Source of the DNA: Mesorhizobium sp. M1E.F.Ca.ET.045.02.1.1
GTDB taxonomy: Bacteria; Pseudomonadota; Alphaproteobacteria; Rhizobiales; Rhizobiaceae
Assembly (NCBI RefSeq): GCF_003952485.1
Contig: NZ_CP034447.1
Location: 4,726,501-4,790,500, forward strand
Length of the DNA: 64,000 nt
Direction of reading: 5' to 3'
Within the stretch, counting starts at the first letter, position 1; every line of letters starts with the position of its first letter. The translations under genes and the position numbers were made by a program. Under the pieces are notes generated by a model. The model ran no database searches, was not told the origin of the DNA, and was given only the letters and a program-made list of their open reading frames with translations. This document shows positions 37,632 through 46,254 of the stretch, in pieces.

Positions 37632-39604
37632 GCATGCGACCGCATGCAGATCCGCAAGAGCCCTTGCCGCTCTTGCGGCTTGGGATTTCACAAAAGCTTA
37701 CCCTGCTTTTTGCGCTCTTCGCTGCAATTCTTCTCGGCGCGACCGGATGGCTGGCGTTCAACCAGGGCAGGGCGGCGCTTGAGAGCAGCGTAGTTGCCGA
37801 GGTCCAATCGCGTGCACTGGAAAAACAGGCCGCGATCGGGTCATGGCTTGACGGGCAGCTGAGCGAGCTGCGAGGGCTCAGCGAATCGCCCCACATTGTC
37901 GAAGACTTCAGCAAGCTTGCCGGTCTTCCTGCGGATGCGACGCCTGACGATTGGGCTGACTTCCGCGAAGATCTTGCAGCGCGCACCGGAGGGGGCGAGG
38001 ACTTTGTGGCACTTTTCGTGATGGAACCGAAATCGGGCCGAGTCCTGACGGCAACGGATCCTACCGATCGCGGCCGCCAGGGCGCGGGTGAGCCTTATTT
38101 CACCAATGGCAAGAACCGCGCCGGCCTCTACCTGGTGCCGGACCGTTCAAGGAACCTCACCCTGTTGTCGCCGTTCTTGTCCGCGCCGCTTCGTGCCGGG
38201 AACGGCGCACTTGTTGCCGTTCTGGTCGCCCGTCTCGGAACGGAGAGTTTGGCTGGTACCGTCGATCGACGAGCGGGGCTCCGCGCGACCGACGAAGCAT
38301 ACTTGATCGACACGCATAAGCAGTTTGTCAACAGACCGCGCCTGCTGACCGACGCCGACGCGAGCACCATTACCTCGGACCGAAGCGTGGCGGCCCGGCT
38401 CTGTCTTGACCACAATGATGGGCTGGATCTCTCCAATGACTACCGCGGCGTTCCGGCGATCACCGTTTATCGCTGGATGCCGAAGTTTGGTTTGTGTCTC
38501 ATCACAAAACTCGACAAGGCCGAAGCATTCGCCCCTGTTTATCAACTCGGCCAGAGCCTCGCGATCGCTGGTGGCCTGCTTTTGCTCGTCGCATCGGCAG
38601 CGTCGGGATTGTTGTCGCGAACCATCACCAACCCCATCCGCCGCATCGAGGCGGGCGCCAGACGAGTCGAGGCTGGCGAGCGGGATGTGGTGTTGCCTGA
38701 ATCGTCGAGCGACGAGCTCGGTCGTTTGGCGCGTGCCTTCAATCGAATGACGACCGCGCTCAAAAGCCGGGAATCCGAGCTGCACGCGCATGCTGCCACC
38801 CTGGAGCAGCGTGTCGCGGAAAAGACACGCGAGCTCGACCTGAGGGCAAGCGAGTTGGCCCGGTCGAACATCGAGCTGGAGCGCTTCGCCTATGTCGCCT
38901 CGCATGACTTGCAGGAGCCGCTGCGAATGGTGGCAAGTTATACCCAACTGCTTGGCAGACGTTACAAGGGACGGTTGGATGCCGATGCCGACGAGTTCAT
39001 CCATTTTGCCGTGGACGGCGCTGCGCGGATGCAGGCATTGATCAACGACCTGCTGGTCTACTCACGTGTCAGCACGCAGGGCAGCGCGTTCGAGGCGATC
39101 GATTGCAACCTTGTGGTCGAGCGCGCCTTGACGAACCTCAAGGCGGCGCTGATCGAGAGCGGCGCAATCATCCGAAAGTCCGAACTGCCGAAAATCGATG
39201 CCGATCGATTCCAGTTGGTCCAACTGTTCCAAAACCTGATCGGCAACGCCATCAAGTTCCGTGGCGAGCGCGTCCCGGAAATTGACATCGCGGCGCGGCG
39301 AGACAGCGGGGAATGGTTATTCTCGATCGCGGACAATGGTATCGGGATTGATGCCAAGTACATCGAGCAGCTTTTCGCCGTTTTCAAGCGCTTGCACACA
39401 CGGGCCGAATATCCGGGGAACGGCATCGGTCTCGCCATTTGCAAGAAAGTCGTCGAACGCCACGGCGGCCGAATTTGGGTCGAATCCGAGGTCAACCATG
39501 GCTCGACCTTCTTCTTCACGCTTCCCTGCCGGGATATAGAGGACACTAGCCAAGCACGGAAGTTGGCTCCAACATCTTCGGCACCTCAAATGGATACGGT
39601 ATGA
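37628..39604 (+). CDS. Membrane sensor histidine kinase (Cache-like sensor, HAMP, HisKA, HATPase)
   Basis: A 658-residue kinase. Membrane helix near 22-42, extracytoplasmic Cache-like domain (about 45-305), second helix (about 310-333), HAMP ([20 protein letters not shown]), a coiled coil, HisKA with [19 protein letters not shown], and HATPase with N-box [12 protein letters not shown]1 [11 protein letters not shown] and G2 [11 protein letters not shown]. The phytochrome-type HisKA fits a partner of the Rcp1-like regulator that follows with a 4-base overlap (ATGA). Signal unknown. No receiver domain in the protein itself. Confidence 0.88.
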   Translation: MSMRPHADPQEPLPLLRLGISQKLTLLFALFAAILLGATGWLAFNQGRAALESSVVAEVQSRALEKQAAIGSWLDGQLSELRGLSESPHIVEDFSKLAGLPADATPDDWADFREDLAARTGGGEDFVALFVMEPKSGRVLTATDPTDRGRQGAGEPYFTNGKNRAGLYLVPDRSRNLTLLSPFLSAPLRAGNGALVAVLVARLGTESLAGTVDRRAGLRATDEAYLIDTHKQFVNRPRLLTDADASTITSDRSVAARLCLDHNDGLDLSNDYRGVPAITVYRWMPKFGLCLITKLDKAEAFAPVYQLGQSLAIAGGLLLLVASAASGLLSRTITNPIRRIEAGARRVEAGERDVVLPESSSDELGRLARAFNRMTTALKSRESELHAHAATLEQRVAEKTRELDLRASELARSNIELERFAYVASHDLQEPLRMVASYTQLLGRRYKGRLDADADEFIHFAVDGAARMQALINDLLVYSRVSTQGSAFEAIDCNLVVERALTNLKAALIESGAIIRKSELPKIDADRFQLVQLFQNLIGNAIKFRGERVPEIDIAARRDSGEWLFSIADNGIGIDAKYIEQLFAVFKRLHTRAEYPGNGIGLAICKKVVERHGGRIWVESEVNHGSTFFFTLPCRDIEDTSQARKLAPTSSAPQMDTV

Positions 39605-40047
39605 ACATCAACTCGACTGAACGCGCCATCAACATCCTCCTCGTCGAAGACAATCCAGGCGACGCTCGGCTCACGATCGAGGCGTTGCGAGACGCAAAGG
39701 TGCGCAATGAACTCAACGTCGCGCAAGACGGAGTCGAGGCCATGTCAATGCTACGGCGGGAAGGGCGCTACGCCGACGCGCCACGTCCTGACCTGATCCT
39801 GCTTGATCTCAATCTGCCCCGAATGGACGGCCGCCAGGTTCTCGCCGAAATCAAGGCGGACGAAAACTTGCGGCGTATCCCGGTTGCGGTGCTGACCACT
39901 TCGCAGGCCGAGAAAGATATCCTGACCAGCTACAACCTGCATGCCAACTGTTACATCACCAAGCCCGTCGACCTGGATGAATTCGTACGCGTGGTACGGG
40001 GCATCGAGAACTTCTGGCTCTCGATTGTGAAGCTACCGCCGGAGTAA
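39601..40047 (+). CDS. Rcp1-like single-domain response regulator
   Basis: A 148-residue receiver without output domain. Acidic pair in [19 protein letters not shown], phospho-Asp in [18 protein letters not shown], Thr in [10 protein letters not shown] and Lys in [10 protein letters not shown] are all present. Rcp1-like regulators pair with phytochrome-type kinases such as the one encoded directly upstream. It is followed after 6 bases by a REC-GGDEF gene with a similar receiver, so signal may flow kinase to Rcp1-like to REC-GGDEF, or in parallel. Confidence 0.88.
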   Translation: MNINSTERAINILLVEDNPGDARLTIEALRDAKVRNELNVAQDGVEAMSMLRREGRYADAPRPDLILLDLNLPRMDGRQVLAEIKADENLRRIPVAVLTTSQAEKDILTSYNLHANCYITKPVDLDEFVRVVRGIENFWLSIVKLPPE

Positions 40048-40053
40048 TGCGAG

Positions 40054-40959
40054 TTGAGCGAAAGCCCGTTAAACATACTCCTCGTTGAAGACAATCCCGG
40101 TGATGCTCGGCTGATCCGGGAACTGCTCGCGGAAGGCAGTGGCACGAGCTTCGTGATCTCTGAAGTGAATCGGTTGGCCCATGGCCTCGAGCAGTTCGCC
40201 GACCAGAGCTTCGATCTCGTATTGCTCGATTTGTCTCTCCCCGACAGCACGGGTTTGGACACGCTTCGGCGGTTTCAGGCGACAGCCCCCGACGTCCCGG
40301 TCATCGTGCTGACCGGCCTCAACGACGAAGGATCGGCGATTCAAGCGGTTCGCGACGGCGCTCAGGACTATCTCGTCAAGGGGCAAATCGACGGGCAGCA
40401 AATTGTGCGCGCCATTCGCTATGCCCGGGAGCGCCATAGGATGGTGCTGCAGATAAGGGACTTGTCGCTCGTCGACGACCTTACCGGCCTTCACAACCGC
40501 CGTGGCTTCGCAGTGCTCGCCAGAGAGGTGGTGAAGCGCGCCGCCAGGACCAGAACGGGGTTGGTGGTGACCTTCGTCGATCTGGACGGCATGAAGCACA
40601 TCAACGATTATTTTGGCCATGAGGCGGGTGACCGGGCGTTGATCAGGACCGCGGAGGTTTTGCGTTCCGTCTTCCGGGAGTCCGATGTGATCGCCAGAAT
40701 CGGTGGCGACGAGTTTATCGCGATGGCAGATGGCGTCGACGGGACAGCCGTCGAACTTCTCCGTCGCCGCCTCACGAGCGCCGTGGAAGATCACAATAGC
40801 GAATCGGCGGGGGAGCCGGCGCTGGCCCTCAGTTTGGGCTTCGCCCACCACAATCCAACAACGGAAACGTTGAAATCTATCGACGATTTGATCGCTGAGG
40901 CGGACGAGGCGATGTACGTGGATAAAGATAGCCGTCGGACCAAGGCAGCCCGCCGATAG
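40054..40959 (+). CDS. REC-GGDEF diguanylate cyclase
   Basis: A 301-residue response regulator. The receiver (about 7-125) has [15 protein letters not shown], phospho-Asp in LVLLDLSLPDSTGL and Lys in DYLVKGQIDG. The GGDEF domain has DDLTGLHNRRGF, VDLDGMKHINDYFGHEAGD and the intact RIGGDEFIAM, so it should make cyclic di-GMP. Last gene of the 36708-40959 operon. It starts with TTG. The final 79 bases are copied as a relic at 42919-42993. Its product is a candidate activator of the BgsA-like synthase. Confidence 0.88.
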   Translation: MSESPLNILLVEDNPGDARLIRELLAEGSGTSFVISEVNRLAHGLEQFADQSFDLVLLDLSLPDSTGLDTLRRFQATAPDVPVIVLTGLNDEGSAIQAVRDGAQDYLVKGQIDGQQIVRAIRYARERHRMVLQIRDLSLVDDLTGLHNRRGFAVLAREVVKRAARTRTGLVVTFVDLDGMKHINDYFGHEAGDRALIRTAEVLRSVFRESDVIARIGGDEFIAMADGVDGTAVELLRRRLTSAVEDHNSESAGEPALALSLGFAHHNPTTETLKSIDDLIAEADEAMYVDKDSRRTKAARR

Positions 40960-41100
40960 CCGAGGAAATAGGGCTGGACGGCGGACCCTGCGGCCGGCTG
41001 CTTCGTCAAGCGGATGCTAATATTTTCGCAAGTACATGGAACAGACGTTCGCCATTGCTGGTTGTGGCTGGCAGCGGTCATGTCCGCTTCTGGGTCGAGA

Positions 41101-41137
41101 GCCCGTCGCCACATGGTCCCGGCGACGGGCTTTTATT
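41101..41137 (+). terminator. Intrinsic terminator
   Basis: A perfect 10-bp stem, GCCCGTCGCC at 41101-41110 with GGCGACGGGC at 41121-41130, and TTTTATT following. It lies 140 bases after the REC-GGDEF stop and probably ends that operon. The rest of 40960-41479 holds two repeat structures (41138-41230 and 41316-41362) and no gene I can support. Confidence 0.8.
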
Positions 41138-41230
41138 AAAGCGCGTCACGCTGAAATGAATTCAGGCGACGCGCTTTAAGTCTTTGTTTTGATGCATGTC
41201 GTTCTCCCAAAACCGCTGCGCACTTTTGGG
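41138..41230. repeat. Interspersed palindromic element
   Basis: AAAGCGCGTC (41138-41147) pairs with GACGCGCTTT (41168-41177), and CCCAAAA (41206-41212) with TTTTGGG (41224-41230). The text GCATGTCGTTCTCCCAAAAC with CGCTGCGCACTTT resembles a dispersed intergenic element I recall from many Rhizobiales genomes. Only one copy is seen in this window. Confidence 0.65.
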
Positions 41231-41315
41231 CGAGATAATCCTAAAAATTAGCAGTGCCGGGCGTTGAAAGCCGGTGCATAGTGGATGTCTGCCCCGTCCA
41301 CACCGGGGTAACGGG

Positions 41316-41362
41316 CCCGGCCTGTACGCCCTAGTCACCCCTCGACTCCCCGACAGGCCGGG
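41316..41362. other. Unassigned hairpin upstream of the DUF3606-like and DUF768 genes
   Basis: CCCGGCCTGT (41316-41325) and ACAGGCCGGG (41353-41362) are a perfect 10-bp inverted repeat around a 27-base pyrimidine-rich loop. It lies 118 bases before the small gene at 41480. Could be part of a structured leader RNA or an operator; no known riboswitch class is recognised. Confidence 0.4.
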
Positions 41363-41479
41363 TACCTGTGTCCCCCAATGTGCCTGGTGTCGTCACCTCC
41401 GGCTTAATGCTGCGGAATCTTACGTGTGACCTGAACGGCTCGCCCTCTTGATCGTTGAATAGGTTAAGAGGTCGATTTC

Positions 41480-41662
41480 ATGAGCAACAAGAACGGCAAT
41501 GCAGGCACAGGCGAAGGCGTCCTTTTGCTGCTGGCGGATAGGTTGGTCAGAGAGGCGGGTATCACTCAAGAACAGGCTCATGAGCTGATCAAGTTGATTG
41601 GAACTGACTGGAGTTCTCTGCTTCGGGAGGCCCACATTCTCAAAGAGCGGCATCGATTATGA
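41480..41662 (+). CDS. Small DUF3606-like protein
   Basis: A 60-residue protein. LVREAGITQEQAHELIKLIGTDWSSLLREAHIL resembles the C-terminal part of DUF3606 proteins, which are small and of unknown function. Its end overlaps the DUF768 gene by 4 bases (ATGA), so the two are co-translated. Family match is moderate. Confidence 0.65.
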   Translation: MSNKNGNAGTGEGVLLLLADRLVREAGITQEQAHELIKLIGTDWSSLLREAHILKERHRL

Positions 41663-41886
41663 GCGAACGCGGGGCAGAGTTCTTTGGAAAGTGGATCACC
41701 GACAACGTGATGCGCGGCAACGTAGGCGCGGACATCATTTCTGTAGCGGAGCTGACGACCAAGCTGTTCACCGATGCGAAGGCCGCAGGTATTTCCGAGG
41801 ACGAGATTGAAGAGGAAATCGGCAGTGCCTATGAGGCGATCCGGGCTGCGATTAACGGCTCCAGAGACATCGAAGAATCCGATTGA
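41659..41886 (+). CDS. DUF768 domain-containing protein
   Basis: A 75-residue acidic protein: MSERGAEFFGKWITDNV, then ADIISVAELTTKLFTDAKAAGISEDEIEEEIGSAYEAI. This is the typical form of DUF768, a small family found mostly in Mesorhizobium, often in many copies. Function unknown. It overlaps the DUF3606-like gene and supports the genus assignment. Confidence 0.8.
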   Translation: MSERGAEFFGKWITDNVMRGNVGADIISVAELTTKLFTDAKAAGISEDEIEEEIGSAYEAIRAAINGSRDIEESD

Positions 41887-41974
41887 CCCCTTGGCAATCG
41901 GCAAGCGATGAGGAATATAATCCTTCCCGGTGCGGCGACCCTATTCACGAAGATCGCCGCTGTTCGACTAAGAC

Positions 41975-42142
41975 ATGATCCTTCATTGCCCAATCTGCAA
42001 TCGGGCGATGGTCAGGAAGGGTTACTGGATCAAGAGCGTCAAGGCATTCACCTGCGACGGATGCCATAACGAGATGTGGCTTACCTACGGGCAGAAAATT
42101 GCAATCTTCGAGCGACACCGGCAGGCGGCTGCCAAGCGCTAG
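41975..42142 (+). CDS. 55-residue CxxC/CxxC mini-protein (zinc-ribbon-like)
   Basis: MILHCPICNRAMVRKGYWIK begins this short frame, with Cys pairs CPIC (5-8) and CDGC (27-30) at zinc-ribbon spacing, then a basic helix (FERHRQAAAKR). 168 bases, ending TAG at 42140-42142. The regular Cys spacing argues for real coding. Possible roles are nucleic-acid binding or a small adaptor; unknown. Confidence 0.6.
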   Translation: MILHCPICNRAMVRKGYWIKSVKAFTCDGCHNEMWLTYGQKIAIFERHRQAAAKR

Positions 42143-42293
42143 CGGCCCGGCAAGGCTGGCGGGGTAGGCCAGCGCACGCCGGACCTGACCGGCGGGGCTC
42201 GCATCGCTCCGGCTGAATGGAGATTATCAACCCTTGCCAATGTCTCCGCCATACAAACGAAGGAAACGTTTGCCAAGTTGACCAACGTTTGCG

Positions 42294-42325
42294 GCCCGGC
42301 GGCTTCGGGCTTCCGGGCCTTTTTG
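42294..42325 (+). terminator. Intrinsic terminator
   Basis: GCCCGG (42294-42299) and CCGGGC (42313-42318) form a stem with a 13-base loop, followed by CTTTTTG. Upstream, AACGTTTGC occurs twice (42265-42273 and 42284-42292). No gene is seen between 42143 and 42457. Confidence 0.6.
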
Positions 42326-42457
42326 TTCGCGTGCCTCAATGGTTATGCAACTGCCTCGTCATTCCAATCGATGATGAAGCCATCATTGCCCGATGCTACT
42401 TAAGGGGTGGCAACCCGGTTTTGCGGCCCAAGAGCCAGTTGGCTTCAGCGGTTAGAT

Positions 42458-42661
42458 ATGAGCAAGACCACTCTCATTACTATCGCGATCCTCGCGATCA
42501 GCGTCGGCTATGCCGAAGCCGGGGGCCGCAAGATTCCACCGGTTTGCACGGCGTCAAGTCCGCTCTTCGAGGTCCTGGATGGCAAGTGTTTTCTCGTCAA
42601 AGGTTCGATGATCTATGGCGACATCGCCGATCTTTCCCAGATAATCCACTTGGGGTGGTAG
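42458..42661 (+). CDS. Small secreted hypothetical protein
   Basis: The ATG at 42458 opens MSKTTLITIAILAISVGYAEA, a signal peptide, followed by a mature part of about 46 residues with two cysteines (PPVCTASSPLFEVLDGKCFLV) that may pair. 67 residues in all. Likely periplasmic. Family not recognised. Confidence 0.6.
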   Translation: MSKTTLITIAILAISVGYAEAGGRKIPPVCTASSPLFEVLDGKCFLVKGSMIYGDIADLSQIIHLGW

Positions 42662-42746
42662 GACGTGGCACCATCCCTGCCTAGACGCTAGTCACATAAG
42701 CCGGCAACAAGTGACAGTTGGCCCGGCTGCTTGGGTGGCCGGGCTG

Positions 42747-42893
42747 TCAGTGACGGATGGCGATCCAGACGAGAAATCCTGCCAAGATGACAGCGAGCGC
42801 TACAATGCAGCGCATGACCCCGCGTTGTAGCGAGGCTTCGAGCCCAAATTGCTTTATCGCCCTTCGCAGATCGGAGCGGAAATCCTCTTGCAT
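42747..42893 (-). CDS. Possible 48-residue membrane mini-protein
   Basis: MQEDFRSDLRRAIKQFGLEA is followed by a hydrophobic segment, VMRCIVALAVILAGFLVWIA, ending at 42747. A charged amphipathic N-terminus with a single membrane helix is a common form of real small membrane proteins. The frame continues upstream across the GGDEF relic, which is not credible coding. Evidence is limited to composition. Confidence 0.5.
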   Translation of the reverse strand: MQEDFRSDLRRAIKQFGLEASLQRGVMRCIVALAVILAGFLVWIAIRH

Positions 42894-42918
42894 TTGGCGA
42901 CGGATTTTTTGCCGCAAT

Positions 42919-42993
42919 CGACGATTTGGTAGCAGCGGACGGGCGATGTACGTGGATAAGGATAGCCGTCGGACCAAGGCGGCCCAACGATAA
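42919..42993 (+). pseudogene. Relic of the 3' end of a GGDEF gene, copy of 40881-40959
   Basis: From CGACGATTTG to the stop, this stretch repeats the last codons of the REC-GGDEF gene at 40881-40959, with a 4-base loss and a few substitutions. The last part still reads AMYVDKDSRRTKAAQR and TAA. It shows that a homologous GGDEF gene, or a copy of it, once lay here, or that recombination carried its tail about 2 kb downstream. Confidence 0.85.
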
Positions 42994-43184
42994 CCGCCTC
43001 CTTCCTCAGCCATGGGTGATGCCAGGCATCGCCACGCCCCCCGTCCTTGATACACCGGATTCATCCCCTAGTTAGTTCCGCGGGCGCCGAGGTCGCGAGT
43101 TTTGCCTGGGGACACCGGCGGTTGCGCCGTTCTGACCGCATGCCGCGGAAGGATGGCCGGGCCGACGCACCTTTGGAGGTTACC

Positions 43185-43847
43185 GTGCGCCAATCCCCAG
43201 GATCCAGCTTGGCATGTTTCGTATTCGCTTGCTCAGTCGCGGTAGCTTACGCAGGAGCCGCAGCCGGCGGCCAGCATGGCGGAGGGCATGATGGTGGCGG
43301 CCATCACGGTCAGGACGGCGGTCATGACCCTGGCAGCCAAAACGACGACGGCCACAACGGCGGCCCGCCCAAAGGACCTGGCGGCGATCCCGGCGACCCC
43401 AGCAGCGATCCACCGTCGGCCCCACCGTCGGAGGGAGACGGGATCAGCACCATTACAATGGGGACAGTGTCACCAACTACGGCCGCCAAAGCCGCCACGG
43501 TCGCCCCGTCTTCAGACGGCGGACAGTCACTCGACCTGCCGCCCGCCCTGCAGCCTTCCGAAGACATCGCTATTCCACCAGCGGTCTATCCAATCGAAGC
43601 GCTGCCGGGCGTCCCGGATAACGTCGTTCGGGCCTGCCATGACGCAATCGAGCAGGCCGCCGCCCAGTTTGGCGCAACCAGTGTGCGCGTCAGCAGCGCA
43701 GGTCCCCTAAATCGGTTGGGCCCAGATACGATCTCGGCCCCCGTTCAGGTCAGCATCGACTATGCACATCAAGGCAGTGGGGAGACGCGTCAGGCGCAAG
43801 TCGGGTGCGAATTGAACGCGAAAGGCAGCGTGATCGGGCTGACATAG
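43185..43847 (+). CDS. Secreted Gly/His-rich protein of unknown function
   Basis: The GTG at 43185 follows GGAGG at 43176-43180 and opens a signal peptide (SLACFVFACSVAVAYAGAAA). Next comes a low-complexity G/H/D/P-rich linker (about residues 30-85), which could bind metal, then a C-terminal domain of about 75 residues (VVRACHDAIEQAAAQFGATSVRV onward) with two Cys. 220 residues. Probably periplasmic or surface-exposed. Family not recognised. Confidence 0.65.
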   Translation: MRQSPGSSLACFVFACSVAVAYAGAAAGGQHGGGHDGGGHHGQDGGHDPGSQNDDGHNGGPPKGPGGDPGDPSSDPPSAPPSEGDGISTITMGTVSPTTAAKAATVAPSSDGGQSLDLPPALQPSEDIAIPPAVYPIEALPGVPDNVVRACHDAIEQAAAQFGATSVRVSSAGPLNRLGPDTISAPVQVSIDYAHQGSGETRQAQVGCELNAKGSVIGLT

Positions 43848-43921
43848 CGCACAGCACGGAACGCCTCGCCGACGCTCTCAAGGATCAGAGCCTTCAACGC
43901 GAGCTTCCCAGTCATTTGGGC

Positions 43922-45715
43922 TCAATCCAACGTCGAGTGTGTTGGCCGGAGGGAAAAGGGAAGCGCGATAGAACGCACGCGGATCACGCGCGACGACTTT
44001 CGAACCTTGCTGCGCGCAGTCTTCTGACTGACGGCCTTCATCTCGCCTGTGCCGGCCGATGCGCGGCCAGAGTGCGGCTTCAGTGGCGGCTCAATCTGCG
44101 CGCTGCGGCGCTCAGCCCTGAGCTTGTCATTGTCGGCGCGCGCGGCGGCCAGGTCGCGGGCCAGAGCAACAGTGGCTTCACGTTGCTTGTCCAGAGCCTC
44201 CTTCAGCCCGGAGACCTGTCCCATAAGTGCTCGGGCTGCGTCGCGCTCGAGGCGAGCTTTGTTAAGGTCCTCTTGGGTCGAGGCTGCTGAAGCGCGCTCC
44301 CGGTCCAAAGCCTGCGCCGTCTCGGCTGCGGCCTGCTCCGCACGCTCTCTCGCTGAGATAGCCTTGGCTCGCTCCTGTTCGGCCGCGTCGCGCTCAAGGC
44401 GAACTTTGTTGAGGTCCTCACGGGCGGCGACTGCTGAAGCGTGTTCCCGTGCCAGCGCCTGCGCCGTCTCGCTTGCGGTCTGCTCGACCCGTTCTCGCGC
44501 TGTGGCTGCGCCGGTCCGTTCCCGCTCGGCCGTATCCGCGATCGCAGCCTTGGACAGCTCCATTTCGGCGATGTCGCCACGAAGATCTTTCGACTTGCGA
44601 CGCTCCTCCTCAAGCATGCCGCTCGCTTGCGCCAGCGAATCCTCGGCTTTGCCGCGATCCTCGGCAGCTTTGGCCCCAAGCTGTTCAATTTGCGCCCGCG
44701 CTTGCGACAGGTCGCGCATCATCCGTTCGGTTCGCTGGCGTTCAAGGCGGGCAGCGGGCATCTGTACAACGACATGGTTCAGGGTTTCGCCGAGCAGCGC
44801 GCGGGCGTCTTGCGTAATCCACCGCAATGCGTCGAGTGTGCGGGCTGCCGCGAGCTCGTTGCGCAAACGCTTCTCGCTGGCGTCGCCGGCGGCTGCCATG
44901 CTTGTCTTCAGCGCGTCAATCTGCTTGCGCGACTCCAGGAGCGCACTCTGCAGAGAGGCACTCCTGGCGCGCTCCTCTTCCATCGCCCGATGCTCCTGAC
45001 CGGCCAATTCCCTTGCAGCGGCCGCCTGAGCAAGAGCTGCCTCGACCTGTGGCTTGGCGGCCGTCAGATCCAGGCTAGGCAACTCGACACTCGTGGGCCC
45101 GCGGGTTGATCCACTGATATCCAATGCAGCACTCGCCGGAGGCTCGACGGGACGTGAAAGATCGGGGTGGCTATCAGCCTGCGAAACAGCGGGGGCGCTT
45201 TCGACAGAGCTTTGTCTCGTCACTGCATAACCAAGCGGCACGGCCAGACAGATTGCGGCGACGCCCAAGCGTAACGCGAGACTCGTCGGGCTGTGAACGC
45301 GGGGAGGCGAGGCAATGGCGATGCCGGTCGCCGGAGCAAAAGCATTGGGCAGGGCCCCGGATGAGCTTTCGCCAGCCTCGGATGTTGTTTCGAAATACTC
45401 GTTTCGCACCCCGGATTGACGATCGTTGAGATCCTGAGGTCGGACATCCGGGACCGGGGTCGAGGGCACGGCAGCCTGAGAAGATGCAGGCGCGGCTGCA
45501 AGGTCGACCGGGCGGTCCCAAGCCCAGGAAGCCTCTTCGAGCGGAACAACCCTGCTTTCGCTCAGGTAGGGATCTGGTTTCAGATGATGCCGTTGCACCG
45601 CAACAAGGATGCGCCGGAGCACAAGACAGACGCCTATCAAGGCAAAGATCGTCAACCCCCCTAGGAGAGCGAGATCAGTGTTGTCTGCGTAAATTCCGGC
45701 AAGATGGTCTGGCAT
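43922..45715 (-). CDS. Large coiled-coil membrane protein with internal repeats
   Basis: A 597-residue protein. Membrane helix at 16-38 (LALLGGLTIFALIGVCLVLRR), a Pro/Ser-rich linker, a second helix at about 147-164, then a coiled coil from about 220 to 525. Residues about 404-445 and 454-494 are near-identical copies (RAEQAAAETAQAL type), a 50-residue period. The end is basic. It resembles large uncharacterised proteins of rhizobia with Ala/Glu/Arg-rich coiled coils; the architecture suggests a structural or scaffold role at the inner membrane. No enzymatic motif seen. Confidence 0.72.
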   Translation of the reverse strand: MPDHLAGIYADNTDLALLGGLTIFALIGVCLVLRRILVAVQRHHLKPDPYLSESRVVPLEEASWAWDRPVDLAAAPASSQAAVPSTPVPDVRPQDLNDRQSGVRNEYFETTSEAGESSSGALPNAFAPATGIAIASPPRVHSPTSLALRLGVAAICLAVPLGYAVTRQSSVESAPAVSQADSHPDLSRPVEPPASAALDISGSTRGPTSVELPSLDLTAAKPQVEAALAQAAAARELAGQEHRAMEEERARSASLQSALLESRKQIDALKTSMAAAGDASEKRLRNELAAARTLDALRWITQDARALLGETLNHVVVQMPAARLERQRTERMMRDLSQARAQIEQLGAKAAEDRGKAEDSLAQASGMLEEERRKSKDLRGDIAEMELSKAAIADTAERERTGAATARERVEQTASETAQALAREHASAVAAREDLNKVRLERDAAEQERAKAISARERAEQAAAETAQALDRERASAASTQEDLNKARLERDAARALMGQVSGLKEALDKQREATVALARDLAAARADNDKLRAERRSAQIEPPLKPHSGRASAGTGEMKAVSQKTARSKVRKSSRVIRVRSIALPFSLRPTHSTLD

Positions 45716-46127
45716 CGCCGTGCCTTGCGGTCTTCGGTGTAATCTTAAGCTCGAGAGGCGGTGTGTGGGTCCTCGCGTTGGTGCTGGCTAAAAGCCTCTG
45801 CCTGCCCTCGAAGCCGTCACTGCTTCAGGGCCCTCCAGTGCCGTGCGAATTTGTCGTTGCATGGCGGGGCGCCGGTTGCGCGAACAGGCATGCCGGCGCA
45901 GATGATTTTCGCCTGAAACGAAACCTGAAGATGCCGTGGCCGCTGGTTGTCGGCCGCCGAGAGCGCGCCGAACTCCGAAAAGCCGGCTCGCACCGCTCCG
46001 TCCTCAACGTCCCGAGAGTTCTCCCACGGTGCGCGCCATGCCGCCATTTCGGAGTGTGCACGGTCCATCGTCAGCCCTAAGCTAGGTCACAGACGTCCGT
46101 GGTCAACCATACCGGTAGCCGTGCGAG
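45716..46127. other. Region without a supported gene
   Basis: Open frames exist on both strands (45484-46080 plus; 45817-46068 minus), but none has a recognisable family, a good ribosome site or consistent composition. A plus-strand terminator follows at 46128, so a short plus-strand transcript, coding or not, may end there. Confidence 0.4.
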
Positions 46128-46158
46128 GCCCGTCTCTCGAAAGGGAGTCGGGCTTTTT
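46128..46158 (+). terminator. Intrinsic terminator
   Basis: An 11-bp stem with one mismatch, GCCCGTCTCTC (46128-46138) and GGGAGTCGGGC (46143-46153), closed by a GAAA tetraloop and followed by TTTTT. Which transcript it ends is unclear. Confidence 0.7.
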
Positions 46159-46254
46159 CGTGTACTCGCGCAGACTTTTTTCGGCGGGTGCGTCCTATGG
46201 TGTGATTCGGCGGTACGGTAACTGACTTCGCAGCCGTCAGAACGGGAGCCCCAG

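Noticed and set aside
45817..46068. 83-codon minus-strand frame upstream of the coiled-coil gene
   Set aside because: No ribosome site or family match; equal-quality frames exist on the other strand.
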